A stretch of 41,093 nucleotides of DNA from Deltaproteobacteria bacterium (GTDB lineage: Bacteria > Myxococcota_A > Polyangia > HGW-17). The notes under the pieces were generated by a model that searched no databases, was not told where the DNA came from, and saw only the letters and a program-made list of their open reading frames with translations. Made by a program: the position numbers and the translations under genes. The stretch's first letter is position 1, and every line of letters starts with the position of its first letter. Of the stretch, positions 34,207 through 41,093 are shown one piece after another. The stretch is taken from positions 213,267-254,359 of the forward strand of contig JAFGWM010000040.1 in the NCBI GenBank assembly GCA_016937155.1, given 5' to 3'.

Positions 34207-35688
34207 ATGGTAAGGAAGATATATATATTTACAGTGGTTATTATCGCAATGATGGGTGGCTGTACCATGCAGTCTCAGGATCATTACAGCGGTGTATATA
34301 TTGAATCCGGAGCAGGGCCATGGGAGGATATGGGACCGCTGGAGATGTGTATCGGATACCACCGCATTGCTCCTCCTGGTGTTCCTCTTGGCGGTTTTTG
34401 TCAGAAGAGAGATAATCCTGTCCCTGATACATGTGTCTACGATTCCCAGTGTAATGGAAGAATGGCATGTGTCTGCGGTCAGTGTACCGTTAAATACTGC
34501 ACCAGAAGCGATGAATGTCCCGAGAACATGAAATGTGATTTTAACTCAAAACGCTGTGTAATTTCCTGTGAAACAGACTGTGATTGCCCTGGAGCAAATC
34601 CGCGATGTGATCTTGGTATGTGTCAGCAGATGTGTATTGTTGACGGGGAATGTCAACAGGGGGAAATATGCTCACTTTCCATGGCCCGATGCATTACAGC
34701 TCCATGTTCCAATGATTCTGAATGTTATGATGATGAGGAATGTGTTATTCAGATGGAGCCGAGAATAGCAAAGGAAGTGTCAACAGTTCCCGGTAATGAC
34801 GGCTATTTGTGGATGTTCCTTGAAATGGATCAGGGAAGTTTTGAAAGAAGAGTTATCTTCCGTGCCAGAAGTTTTGACGGAAAAAGATGGGAGATGTTTC
34901 CCGCAGCCCCTGTAATTGAGTCCTTTGAGCAGGATAACTATCAGGTGGGTTCACCCAGTGTTGTGTTCACTCAGGGTCGGTATATTATGTATTTCGAAAT
35001 AGGAGATGGTGAGGGAATCGGCAGAGCTGAAAGTACTGATGGAAGAAACTGGACAAGGGATGCACTCCCTGTGATATCTCCAGCAGATGGTGAGTTTGAA
35101 GTACGTAATCCCAGCGCTGTTGTTGAACCACTCAGTGGTTTGATCAGAGTGTATTTTGATACCGGTGATGGAGCGGAGATAAAAGCTCAGCAGAGTGTGG
35201 ATGCTCTTGGTTCTCTGTTTGAGGATCCGGCCAACGATTTTTCAGTGCGGAAATCAGTACTCAGACCTTCATATCTTGATGATGGTATTTTATGGCGTGG
35301 TCTCAGCAGGGTAAGGTCAGCTTTTGTGATGGTGGATGAAGATGACAATGGGGACCCTTTGTTTCTTATGTGGGTTGCAGCAAAGGGATACGAAAGTAGT
35401 GAAGCATCTTCCTTTGGAACAGTGGATCAGGTCAGGGCAAATTATTCAGTTGGATTTTTAGCATCCCGAGATGGCTACCAGTTTACACCTTATCCGTTCA
35501 ATCCTGTTTTTGATACAATTGAGCCCAATTCCTTTGTGAATCACTTATCGGAAATTTCCCCGAGCGTAATTAAAACGGGTTCAGGGTATTTCCTCTACTA
35601 CGGCGGGAGTGATGCGGATCTGACTGAATATTCAAACATAAGCTGGGCACGTAATCCACCAACCCATTCTTTCCCTGATACTCTTTGA
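34207..35688 (+). CDS. Cys-rich lipoprotein with C-terminal beta-propeller-like domain
   Basis: A 493-residue lipoprotein. The ATG at 34207 is chosen because it gives a compact lipoprotein signal ending MMGGC (Cys19); a longer in-frame start at 34180 would begin inside the previous gene. Residues about 70-185 contain tandem Cys-rich units of about 25 residues (CVYDSQCNGRMACVCGQC, CTRSDECPENMKCDF, CIVDGECQQGEICSL), found in large secreted proteins of Myxococcota. The rest resembles a five-bladed propeller of the glycosyl hydrolase 43/32 type (RARSFDGKRWE, GSPSVVFTQGRYIMYFE, GRAESTDGRNW), but catalytic residues cannot be assigned. It is probably coexpressed with the two FadL-like barrels. Confidence 0.75.
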   Translation: MVRKIYIFTVVIIAMMGGCTMQSQDHYSGVYIESGAGPWEDMGPLEMCIGYHRIAPPGVPLGGFCQKRDNPVPDTCVYDSQCNGRMACVCGQCTVKYCTRSDECPENMKCDFNSKRCVISCETDCDCPGANPRCDLGMCQQMCIVDGECQQGEICSLSMARCITAPCSNDSECYDDEECVIQMEPRIAKEVSTVPGNDGYLWMFLEMDQGSFERRVIFRARSFDGKRWEMFPAAPVIESFEQDNYQVGSPSVVFTQGRYIMYFEIGDGEGIGRAESTDGRNWTRDALPVISPADGEFEVRNPSAVVEPLSGLIRVYFDTGDGAEIKAQQSVDALGSLFEDPANDFSVRKSVLRPSYLDDGILWRGLSRVRSAFVMVDEDDNGDPLFLMWVAAKGYESSEASSFGTVDQVRANYSVGFLASRDGYQFTPYPFNPVFDTIEPNSFVNHLSEISPSVIKTGSGYFLYYGGSDADLTEYSNISWARNPPTHSFPDTL

Positions 35689-35881
35689 TTATTGTTCCTG
35701 GTATTCATATGAAATTATACGGAAATCAAGATTCCGGGGAATTGTGCTCAGTCGTTCCTGCATGTAGTTTTTACGGATGCCTTTGTCATATCTGATATAC
35801 CTGTATTTGCTGAATAAAAGAAGGCTAAAGACACCGGTGGACTCTCTTTCGGTAACAAACATTTTATCCAACAAAATAATG

Positions 35882-35911
35882 TTGACATAACCAATGTCAT
35901 GACTGAAAATA
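35882..35911 (+). promoter_or_regulatory. Promoter with overlapping operator-like inverted repeat before the RCC1 lipoprotein gene
   Basis: A consensus -35 hexamer TTGACA is at 35882-35887, and an A/T-rich -10 candidate (GAAAAT or AAAATA) is 17-18 bases downstream. The -35 is embedded in a perfect inverted repeat, TGACAT-AACCA-ATGTCA (35883-35899). A repressor bound there would block the promoter. The gene starts at 35938 after GAGGG. The rest of the 249-bp gap holds no convincing gene. Confidence 0.45.
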
Positions 35912-35937
35912 TTTGAACAAATCTTGAGGGAAAAATC

Positions 35938-38900
35938 ATGAAAAAAAAATATCTTATCAGTTTAGTTTTAGTTATTTCAGTATTTTATTCATGTGATGAT
36001 TCAAAAGGTGCTAAAAGCTGTGGTGACGGTTTTATTGATATTGGGGAAGAGTGTGACTCAGACGACACAGGGAATACCACCTGCGGTTCCCTGGGATTTT
36101 ATGAGGGCAGTTTAAAATGCAGTGATACTTGTACCATCATAGATACAGAATGCAAGGGATACTGTGGTGATGATGTAATTCAACTTATGTATGCAGAGCA
36201 CTGTGATGGAAGCAACATGAATGGCGAGACATGCAGAAGTCAGGGGTATCATGATGGTGTTTTAAAATGCACCGACAGTTGTACTTTTGATACCTCACTG
36301 TGTACAGGTATTGGAAATCAGAAGCCTGTTTTTAATTCAACCCCTCCTTTGAATGCGGAAGAAAATCATCAGTATCTGTACAGTGTTACATGCACTGATC
36401 CCGAAGGTGATGAACTTACGATTGAAAAAGGTGAAAGTGATACATGCGGTGGAGAACTTACCGCTGCGGGGGGAAATGCCACATATATTTTCACCCCTGA
36501 TGAATCCCAGGGCGGTACAAACTGCACAGTGCATCTTAAATGCTCCGACGGGGAACTCATGGAGCAGCAGCTGCAACTGGTGGCGATACAGGAGGAAAAC
36601 CAGCCACCTTCCATTTCGAACCTTCCAGAGGAAATAAATGCTCCATGGGCTGTGGTGACAAATTTCGATGTTCACTATACTGATCCGGATATTCCTGATA
36701 ACGCCATAACCTGGGAGATTACCAATTCCACATGCAGTTTTGATTCAAATATCAATACATACGGCAGGGTTTCCTTCACATGTGATTCCGAGGATGAAAG
36801 TTGTGAAATTACTATCAGAGCAACGGATAATGGTACAGTTGCTCTTTCGGATACCCAGATTCTCAGTGTGAACTGCATGAATCTTCCACCTGTTATCTCT
36901 TCCACTCCGGCGGGGGCTGTGGATGAACTTCAGAATTATTCATACCCCATTGAGTGTGATGACAGTGATGGTCAGGAACTTATACTTTCAAGGGGAAGTG
37001 ATACATGTGGTGGAACTTTCACTTATATTTCCTCAGGTGAGGCTTCCTATGAATTCACTCCTGCGGAACACCAGGGGGGTGAGGAATGTAGCGTTGTTTT
37101 TTACTGCACTGACGGATTTGAGACAGACACTCAGAGTGTTACATTTACCATAAATGAAACAAATTCCGATCCCGTATGGGATAATCTTCCATCAGCGGTT
37201 TCAGTTAACTGGGGAGAATCCGGTACAGTGTTTCTCTCAGGTCACGATACGGATGTTCCGGTTCAGAGTGTAAGCTATGGTTTTTTATCAACTGACTGCA
37301 GTTTCGGTTTCACAGTTGATCCTATTTCCGGAGAGGTTGAATATACCTGCGCTGAACCTCAGGTGTGTGAAGCTGAGTTTTCAGTCATGGACAGTCTCGG
37401 TGGAACAACTTCCGAAATACTTACGGTGAACTGTGAAAATACTGCTCCATATTTTGTTACTTCCATTCCCTCTTTTGGCAGAAACGTTGAGGAAAACAGT
37501 TTTCCTGTTCAGTGCCGGGATCTCCAGCAAAATGCCCGTGAAATAACAGTTGGTCCGGCAGATAGTTGCGGTGGAACGATAAATGACTCTGGAAACGGTT
37601 TTGCAACATACAGTTACACAACATCTGAAGGTGATACTTCCTGCACTGTTGATATCCTGTGCAGTGATGAATATCTTGAAACATCTCAGTCAGGGACAGT
37701 TTCACTCTCGGATCCCTTTTTGGGAGTTACTCAGATTGTTGTCGGGGGGAACTTCAGTTGTTCACTCGCCTCAGGAAAAATTTACTGCTGGGGCTACAAC
37801 AATATTGGTCAACTTGGAAATGGCACCACCACAGATAATTTTTCCCCAACTGAAATTGCAGGTTCTTTTTCGGACTGGGAAAAAATAAGTGCAGGTTGGA
37901 CCCATGCATGTGGAATCAGAAATGGTCAGGTATACTGCTGGGGTAACAACAGTAATGGTCAACTGGGAACCGCCAATTTAAACCCTTCAGATATTCCTGT
38001 TTCAGTTGATTCATTGACTGATGTCACTGATGTTTCATGTGGCGGATCTCACACATGTGCAATATCCGGTGGCCATATGTACTGCTGGGGTAACAACTCA
38101 ACCGGGCAGTTAGGCGATAATACCACTTCATCCTATAGAAACTATCCAACTGAAGTATATTATCACTTTTCAGACTGGGAAAAAATTAGAGCAGGGTCTT
38201 CTCATACATGTGGAATAAGAGGAGGAAGACTCTACTGCTGGGGTTATAATAATTATGGTCAACTGGGAAACGGCACCACATCCGACAGGAATTATACTGT
38301 AGAAATTACTTCATATTCTGACTGGACAGACATCAGTGCAGGGATCTCTCACACATGCGGAATAAGAGGCGGTCATGCATACTGCTGGGGTAACAACAGT
38401 AATGGTCAACTGGGAGTTAACAGCACAGTAAATTATACATCTCCCCGTGAAGTATACGGATCCCACAGTGACTGGACTTTTATTGAAAATGGTGACGCTC
38501 ACACATGTGGAATAAGAGGCGGTCATTTATACTGCTGGGGTCGTAATAATTACGGTCAACTGGGGGATGGTTCAACATCTGACAGATATTCCCCCGCGGA
38601 AGTTACAGGATCCCACAGTGACTGGATCATGGCTAGTGGGGGTTTCTATCCAAGCACATGTGGTATTCGTGGTGGGCATGCATACTGCTGGGGTAATAAT
38701 ACTTATGGTCAACTTGGTACAGGTGACAAGGTTTCCAGTATTCTCCCGGTTCTTTTATTTGAACGAAAAAAACGTTTTGAATTCTACCACGAATACGGAA
38801 GTAAAAAATGTGCAACAAGGTCCGGGAAAGCATACTGCTGGTCCGGAACTGATTTACCGGCACCACTTAATTCAGAAAGAACCGATTGGGTTAAAATAAG

Positions 38901-39693
38901 TATTGGCTCTTCAAAAAGTTGCGGTCTAGCTGATGGAAAAATTTATTGTTGGGATGATCCGACAGTTGTTCCGACACAGTTGTCACCAGAGTTTTCAGAC
39001 TGGGAGGAAATCAGTTCAGGCAACGACTCTTACTGTGCAGTAAGGCAGGGAAGAAGGTACTGCTGGGGAACAAACAACTACGGTCAACTGGGAATCGGAA
39101 ACAGTGTTACTAAAAATGTTCCGACGGAATATGACAGTACCGATACCGGTTGGACAACACTTTCTTCCGGAAACTCTTATCACTGTGGTCTGAAAAATGG
39201 GCAGCTTTACTGCTGGGGTTATAATAGTTCCGGTCAACTGGGAGATGGAACATATACCAGTCGGAATGTGCCTGTTGAAAATACACTGGGTGGAAATGAC
39301 TGGGTAAAGGTCAGTGCCACAAATGAACTCAATTCTCATACCTGTGCACTGAAGGGCAGTTCACTTTACTGCTGGGGCTACAATGTTTTCGGCCAGCTTG
39401 GAGATGGAACCATCACCATGTCAAATCTTCCGGTGAATGTTGATACACTGTACAATGACTGGACTGATATTTTTACACTTACCTCAGGAAGTTGTGCCAT
39501 ACGAAACGGCAGGATGTACTGCTGGGGTAGGAATGATTCCGGTCAACTGGGAGATACCACACTTATCAACAGGTATACCCCCGTTGAGGTTCAGGGAAAT
39601 TATTCCGACTGGAAAAGCAGATATGACAATACAGGTATCAGGGCAGACAGTTACTGGACAATAGGTCAGACACTCACAGAACTTGACTACTAG
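35938..39693 (+). CDS. Giant lipoprotein with Cys-rich, alternating Ig-like and RCC1-repeat modules
   Basis: A 1251-residue lipoprotein (VFYSC, lipidated Cys19). Residues about 27-122 are two Cys-rich units (CGDGFIDIGEECDS and CGDDVIQLMYAEHCDG), like the DUF4215-type repeats of myxobacterial surface proteins. Residues about 125-595 are five cadherin/Ig-like modules, each starting near a PPV/PPS/APY motif and carrying Cys pairs. From about 600 on there are 13 RCC1-type repeats with the core YCWGxNxxGQLG; two near residues 960-1005 are degenerate. Each repeat also has a conserved Cys about eight residues before YCWG (CGIRGGHAYCWG), suggesting a disulfide per blade. Thirteen or so blades would fill about two seven-bladed propellers. 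It probably works at the cell surface; the ligand is unknown. GAGGG precedes the ATG. Confidence 0.9.
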   Translation: MKKKYLISLVLVISVFYSCDDSKGAKSCGDGFIDIGEECDSDDTGNTTCGSLGFYEGSLKCSDTCTIIDTECKGYCGDDVIQLMYAEHCDGSNMNGETCRSQGYHDGVLKCTDSCTFDTSLCTGIGNQKPVFNSTPPLNAEENHQYLYSVTCTDPEGDELTIEKGESDTCGGELTAAGGNATYIFTPDESQGGTNCTVHLKCSDGELMEQQLQLVAIQEENQPPSISNLPEEINAPWAVVTNFDVHYTDPDIPDNAITWEITNSTCSFDSNINTYGRVSFTCDSEDESCEITIRATDNGTVALSDTQILSVNCMNLPPVISSTPAGAVDELQNYSYPIECDDSDGQELILSRGSDTCGGTFTYISSGEASYEFTPAEHQGGEECSVVFYCTDGFETDTQSVTFTINETNSDPVWDNLPSAVSVNWGESGTVFLSGHDTDVPVQSVSYGFLSTDCSFGFTVDPISGEVEYTCAEPQVCEAEFSVMDSLGGTTSEILTVNCENTAPYFVTSIPSFGRNVEENSFPVQCRDLQQNAREITVGPADSCGGTINDSGNGFATYSYTTSEGDTSCTVDILCSDEYLETSQSGTVSLSDPFLGVTQIVVGGNFSCSLASGKIYCWGYNNIGQLGNGTTTDNFSPTEIAGSFSDWEKISAGWTHACGIRNGQVYCWGNNSNGQLGTANLNPSDIPVSVDSLTDVTDVSCGGSHTCAISGGHMYCWGNNSTGQLGDNTTSSYRNYPTEVYYHFSDWEKIRAGSSHTCGIRGGRLYCWGYNNYGQLGNGTTSDRNYTVEITSYSDWTDISAGISHTCGIRGGHAYCWGNNSNGQLGVNSTVNYTSPREVYGSHSDWTFIENGDAHTCGIRGGHLYCWGRNNYGQLGDGSTSDRYSPAEVTGSHSDWIMASGGFYPSTCGIRGGHAYCWGNNTYGQLGTGDKVSSILPVLLFERKKRFEFYHEYGSKKCATRSGKAYCWSGTDLPAPLNSERTDWVKISIGSSKSCGLADGKIYCWDDPTVVPTQLSPEFSDWEEISSGNDSYCAVRQGRRYCWGTNNYGQLGIGNSVTKNVPTEYDSTDTGWTTLSSGNSYHCGLKNGQLYCWGYNSSGQLGDGTYTSRNVPVENTLGGNDWVKVSATNELNSHTCALKGSSLYCWGYNVFGQLGDGTITMSNLPVNVDTLYNDWTDIFTLTSGSCAIRNGRMYCWGRNDSGQLGDTTLINRYTPVEVQGNYSDWKSRYDNTGIRADSYWTIGQTLTELDY

Positions 39694-39759
39694 GCCACCA
39701 TAATCTGCAGATCTCTCTCCACGCGACCCGTCCATATTACTCTTACTGTCCTATTAGCA

Positions 39760-39792
39760 GTTTCAACCCACGCCTTCCCGTGGGAAGGCGAT
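39760..39792 (-). repeat. Orphan type I-C-like CRISPR repeat, also terminator-like
   Basis: The plus-strand text begins GTTTCAACCCACGC and continues into a perfect 9-bp stem, CGCCTTCCC / GGGAAGGCG (39771-39790), then ends GAT. This matches the layout of type I-C repeats (GTTTCAATCCACGC, then stem, then GCGAC) in all but one of the first 14 bases. On the minus strand it ends GTTGAAAC, like a crRNA handle. No second copy lies at spacer distance on either side. The hairpin is followed by ATTTTAATAATATTTT, so it could also end transcription of the gene that stops at 39693. Apart from this hairpin I see nothing clear in 39694-39923. Confidence 0.55.
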
Positions 39793-39923
39793 TTTAATAA
39801 TATTTTAGCATCATGGTTATAGCTAGGTTTAAGATGACAACTACCCAGTCACTCCCATAACTGCCGATCTTCACACATAAATCACTGACAGCAGGAAAAA
39901 TAATAAAACCTAGTTAGTCTCTT

Positions 39924-41093
39924 TTTTCAATGGTGCCACTTCTCTTTGGAAGTGGAAATGAGGCGGGGATCAGATAGGTCAGTCAGCCTGTGCCAGCTTC
40001 AATGGTGCCACTTCTCTTTGGAAGTGGAAATGTAGCTATCCCGGTAGATATCTACAACATCGTCCACAGCTTCAATGGGGCCACTTCTCTTTGGAAGTGG
40101 AAATATATTTCCGGTGTGTCTCCGGATTCCATATAACTATGGCTTCAATGGGGCCACTTCTCTTTAGAAGTGGAAATTTTAGGCAGTGGAGAGCCGTTAG
40201 ACAGCGACACAAACGCTTCAATGGGGCCACTTCTCTTTGGAAGTGGAAATTCTCGCCTATTCGGTCTTCCGCCTCGTCCCCATCGCTTCAATGGGGCCAC
40301 TTCTCTTTGGAAGTGGAAATATAGTTCAAATGATGGGGCGAACTTGCAAGTATCGTTGCTTCAATGGGGCCACTTCTCTTTGGAAGTGGAAATTGCAGAT
40401 ATTTCATTTATATTCCCAGATAGCACAGCGGCTTCAATGGGGCCACTTCTCTTTGGAAGTGGAAATAGCCATTGGAAACGCTCAATTAATAACCTTTCAA
40501 ACGCTTCAATGGGGCCACTTCTCTTTGGAAGTGGAAATGCATTGTCCTTAATGGCAGTAATTACCCGCTATGCTTGCTTCAATGGGGCCACTTCTCTTTG
40601 GAAGTGGAAATCAGAGCGGATCTGAACGTAAGAAACTGCCTAGGACGCTTCAATGGGGCCACTTCTCTTTGGAAGTGGAAATACAATCCAATTGTCTGAA
40701 GTTCCCCCGGCTGCGGTGCTTCAATGGGGCCACTTCTCTTTGGAAGTGGAAATGTGTTTTCAGCTAATGGTAAGTCAATAATGGCAATTCGCTTCAATGG
40801 GGCCACTTCTCTTTGGAAGTGGAAATTTCAAAACGGAGAGGAGGCGCATCAGGAGCGCTTGGCTTCAATGGGGCCACTTCTCTTTGGAAGTGGAAATTTT
40901 TAAGAAGGTGAAAAAATGAACTCCAGATTTGAGAGCTTCAATGGGGCCACTTCTCTTTGGAAGTGGAAATGGATACAAGACCACGAACTGATTGACGATA
41001 TTGAGAGCTTCAATGGGGCCACTTCTCTTTGGAAGTGGAAATATAGACTATGGACGCACCACCATGGCGGAATTATTGATGCTTCAATGGGGC
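39924..41093 (-). CRISPR. CRISPR array: 16 complete 36-bp repeats plus one cut by the window edge, 16 spacers
   Basis: Repeats start at 39924, 39996, 40069, 40142, 40215, 40285, 40358, 40431, 40503, 40576, 40647, 40718, 40791, 40862, 40935, 41007 and 41081 (the last only 13 bases). Spacers are 34-38 bp and all differ. The plus-strand repeat opens GCTTCAATGGGG, has the stem CCACTTC / GAAGTGG around TCTTTG, and ends GGAAAT. Repeat 1 has three changes (TTTTCAAT at its start and a T at position 11), repeat 2 has that same T, and repeat 4 has one A. Degeneracy at the left marks the old, leader-distal end. On the minus strand the repeat ends ATTGAAGC, close to the classic ATTGAAAC handle of types I and III. 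Transcription is therefore probably leftward. No cas gene is in the window, so the type is unassigned. Confidence 0.97.

Noticed and set aside
35689-35939. Two overlapping minus-strand frames of 61 and 63 codons between the propeller lipoprotein and the RCC1 gene
   Set aside because: Neither has a ribosome-binding site or recognisable motif, and they overlap each other in different frames; a decayed gene fragment remains possible but unsupported.
39824-39915. Inverted repeat CTAGGTTT / AAACCTAG left of the CRISPR array as a mobile-element end
   Set aside because: The arms are only eight bases, about 75 bp apart, and nothing between them encodes a protein.
40091-40806. Several overlapping open frames on both strands in the CRISPR array
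   Set aside because: Their predicted products repeat the same translated repeat unit (for example FNGATSLWKWK), so they are open only because the 36-bp repeats lack stops in those frames.
1-41093. rRNA, tRNA, insertion sequences, prophage or integrase genes
   Set aside because: I looked in the gene-free stretches and found no cloverleaf, transposase, terminal inverted repeat with target duplication or phage gene.

Overview
The window is 41 kb of AT-rich bacterial chromosome with dense, short-gapped gene clusters on both strands. The gene content points to a diderm with an elaborate cell surface. It encodes two TonB-dependent receptors, two FadL-type barrels, a DcaP-like porin, four lipoproteins, and very large secreted proteins built from Cys-rich, FG-GAP, Big/Ig-like and RCC1 modules. 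Acidic Cys-rich repeats, tripartite C-terminal tails resembling MYXO-CTERM sorting signals and a eukaryote-like Ser/Thr kinase suggest a low-GC member of the Myxococcota or another former deltaproteobacterial lineage. That placement is inferred from gene content; there is no rRNA or other marker to confirm it.

Layout. 1-3.9 kb: the 3' part of a membrane-anchored Ser/Thr kinase with TPR repeats, a ferredoxin-nitroreductase, and a convergent small outer-membrane protein. 4.0-11.2 kb: two TonB-dependent receptors, each with a TonB C-terminal-like domain fused to its own N-terminus, flanking a lipoprotein and a small membrane protein. 11.3-15.0 kb: a fragment-like surface protein with an acidic Cys repeat, then an NfeD-flotillin-flotillin operon. 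15.1-21.7 kb: a porin overlapping by one base a Ski2-like helicase with a SWIM zinc finger, then a polytopic phosphodiesterase-fold enzyme resembling GPI ethanolamine-phosphate transferases, and a convergent membrane protein. 21.8-25.4 kb: a two-gene molybdenum hydroxylase (xanthine dehydrogenase family) in which the FAD and 2Fe-2S domains are fused in reversed order. 25.6-31.2 kb: secG with a long Lys/Ala/Pro tail, followed by an FG-GAP lipoprotein and a DUF2341/Big-domain surface protein. 31.6-35.7 kb: two overlapping FadL-like genes and a Cys-rich beta-propeller lipoprotein. 35.9-39.7 kb: a 1251-residue lipoprotein with alternating Ig-like modules and 13 RCC1 repeats.

The right end (39.9 kb to the window edge) is a CRISPR array of 16 full repeats plus one cut by the edge, with no cas genes in view. 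The repeat's reverse complement ends ATTGAAGC and the degenerate repeats lie at the left, so the array is probably read leftward with its leader and cas genes to the right of the window. A lone hairpin 130 bp to its left resembles a type I-C repeat and may be a relic of a second array.

The points most worth a second look are the paired TonB-domain/receptor fusions, the orphan I-C-like repeat beside an unrelated array, the GPI-transferase-like enzyme, the SWIM-tailed helicase in a porin operon, and the His/Asp-rich NfeD with twin flotillins.
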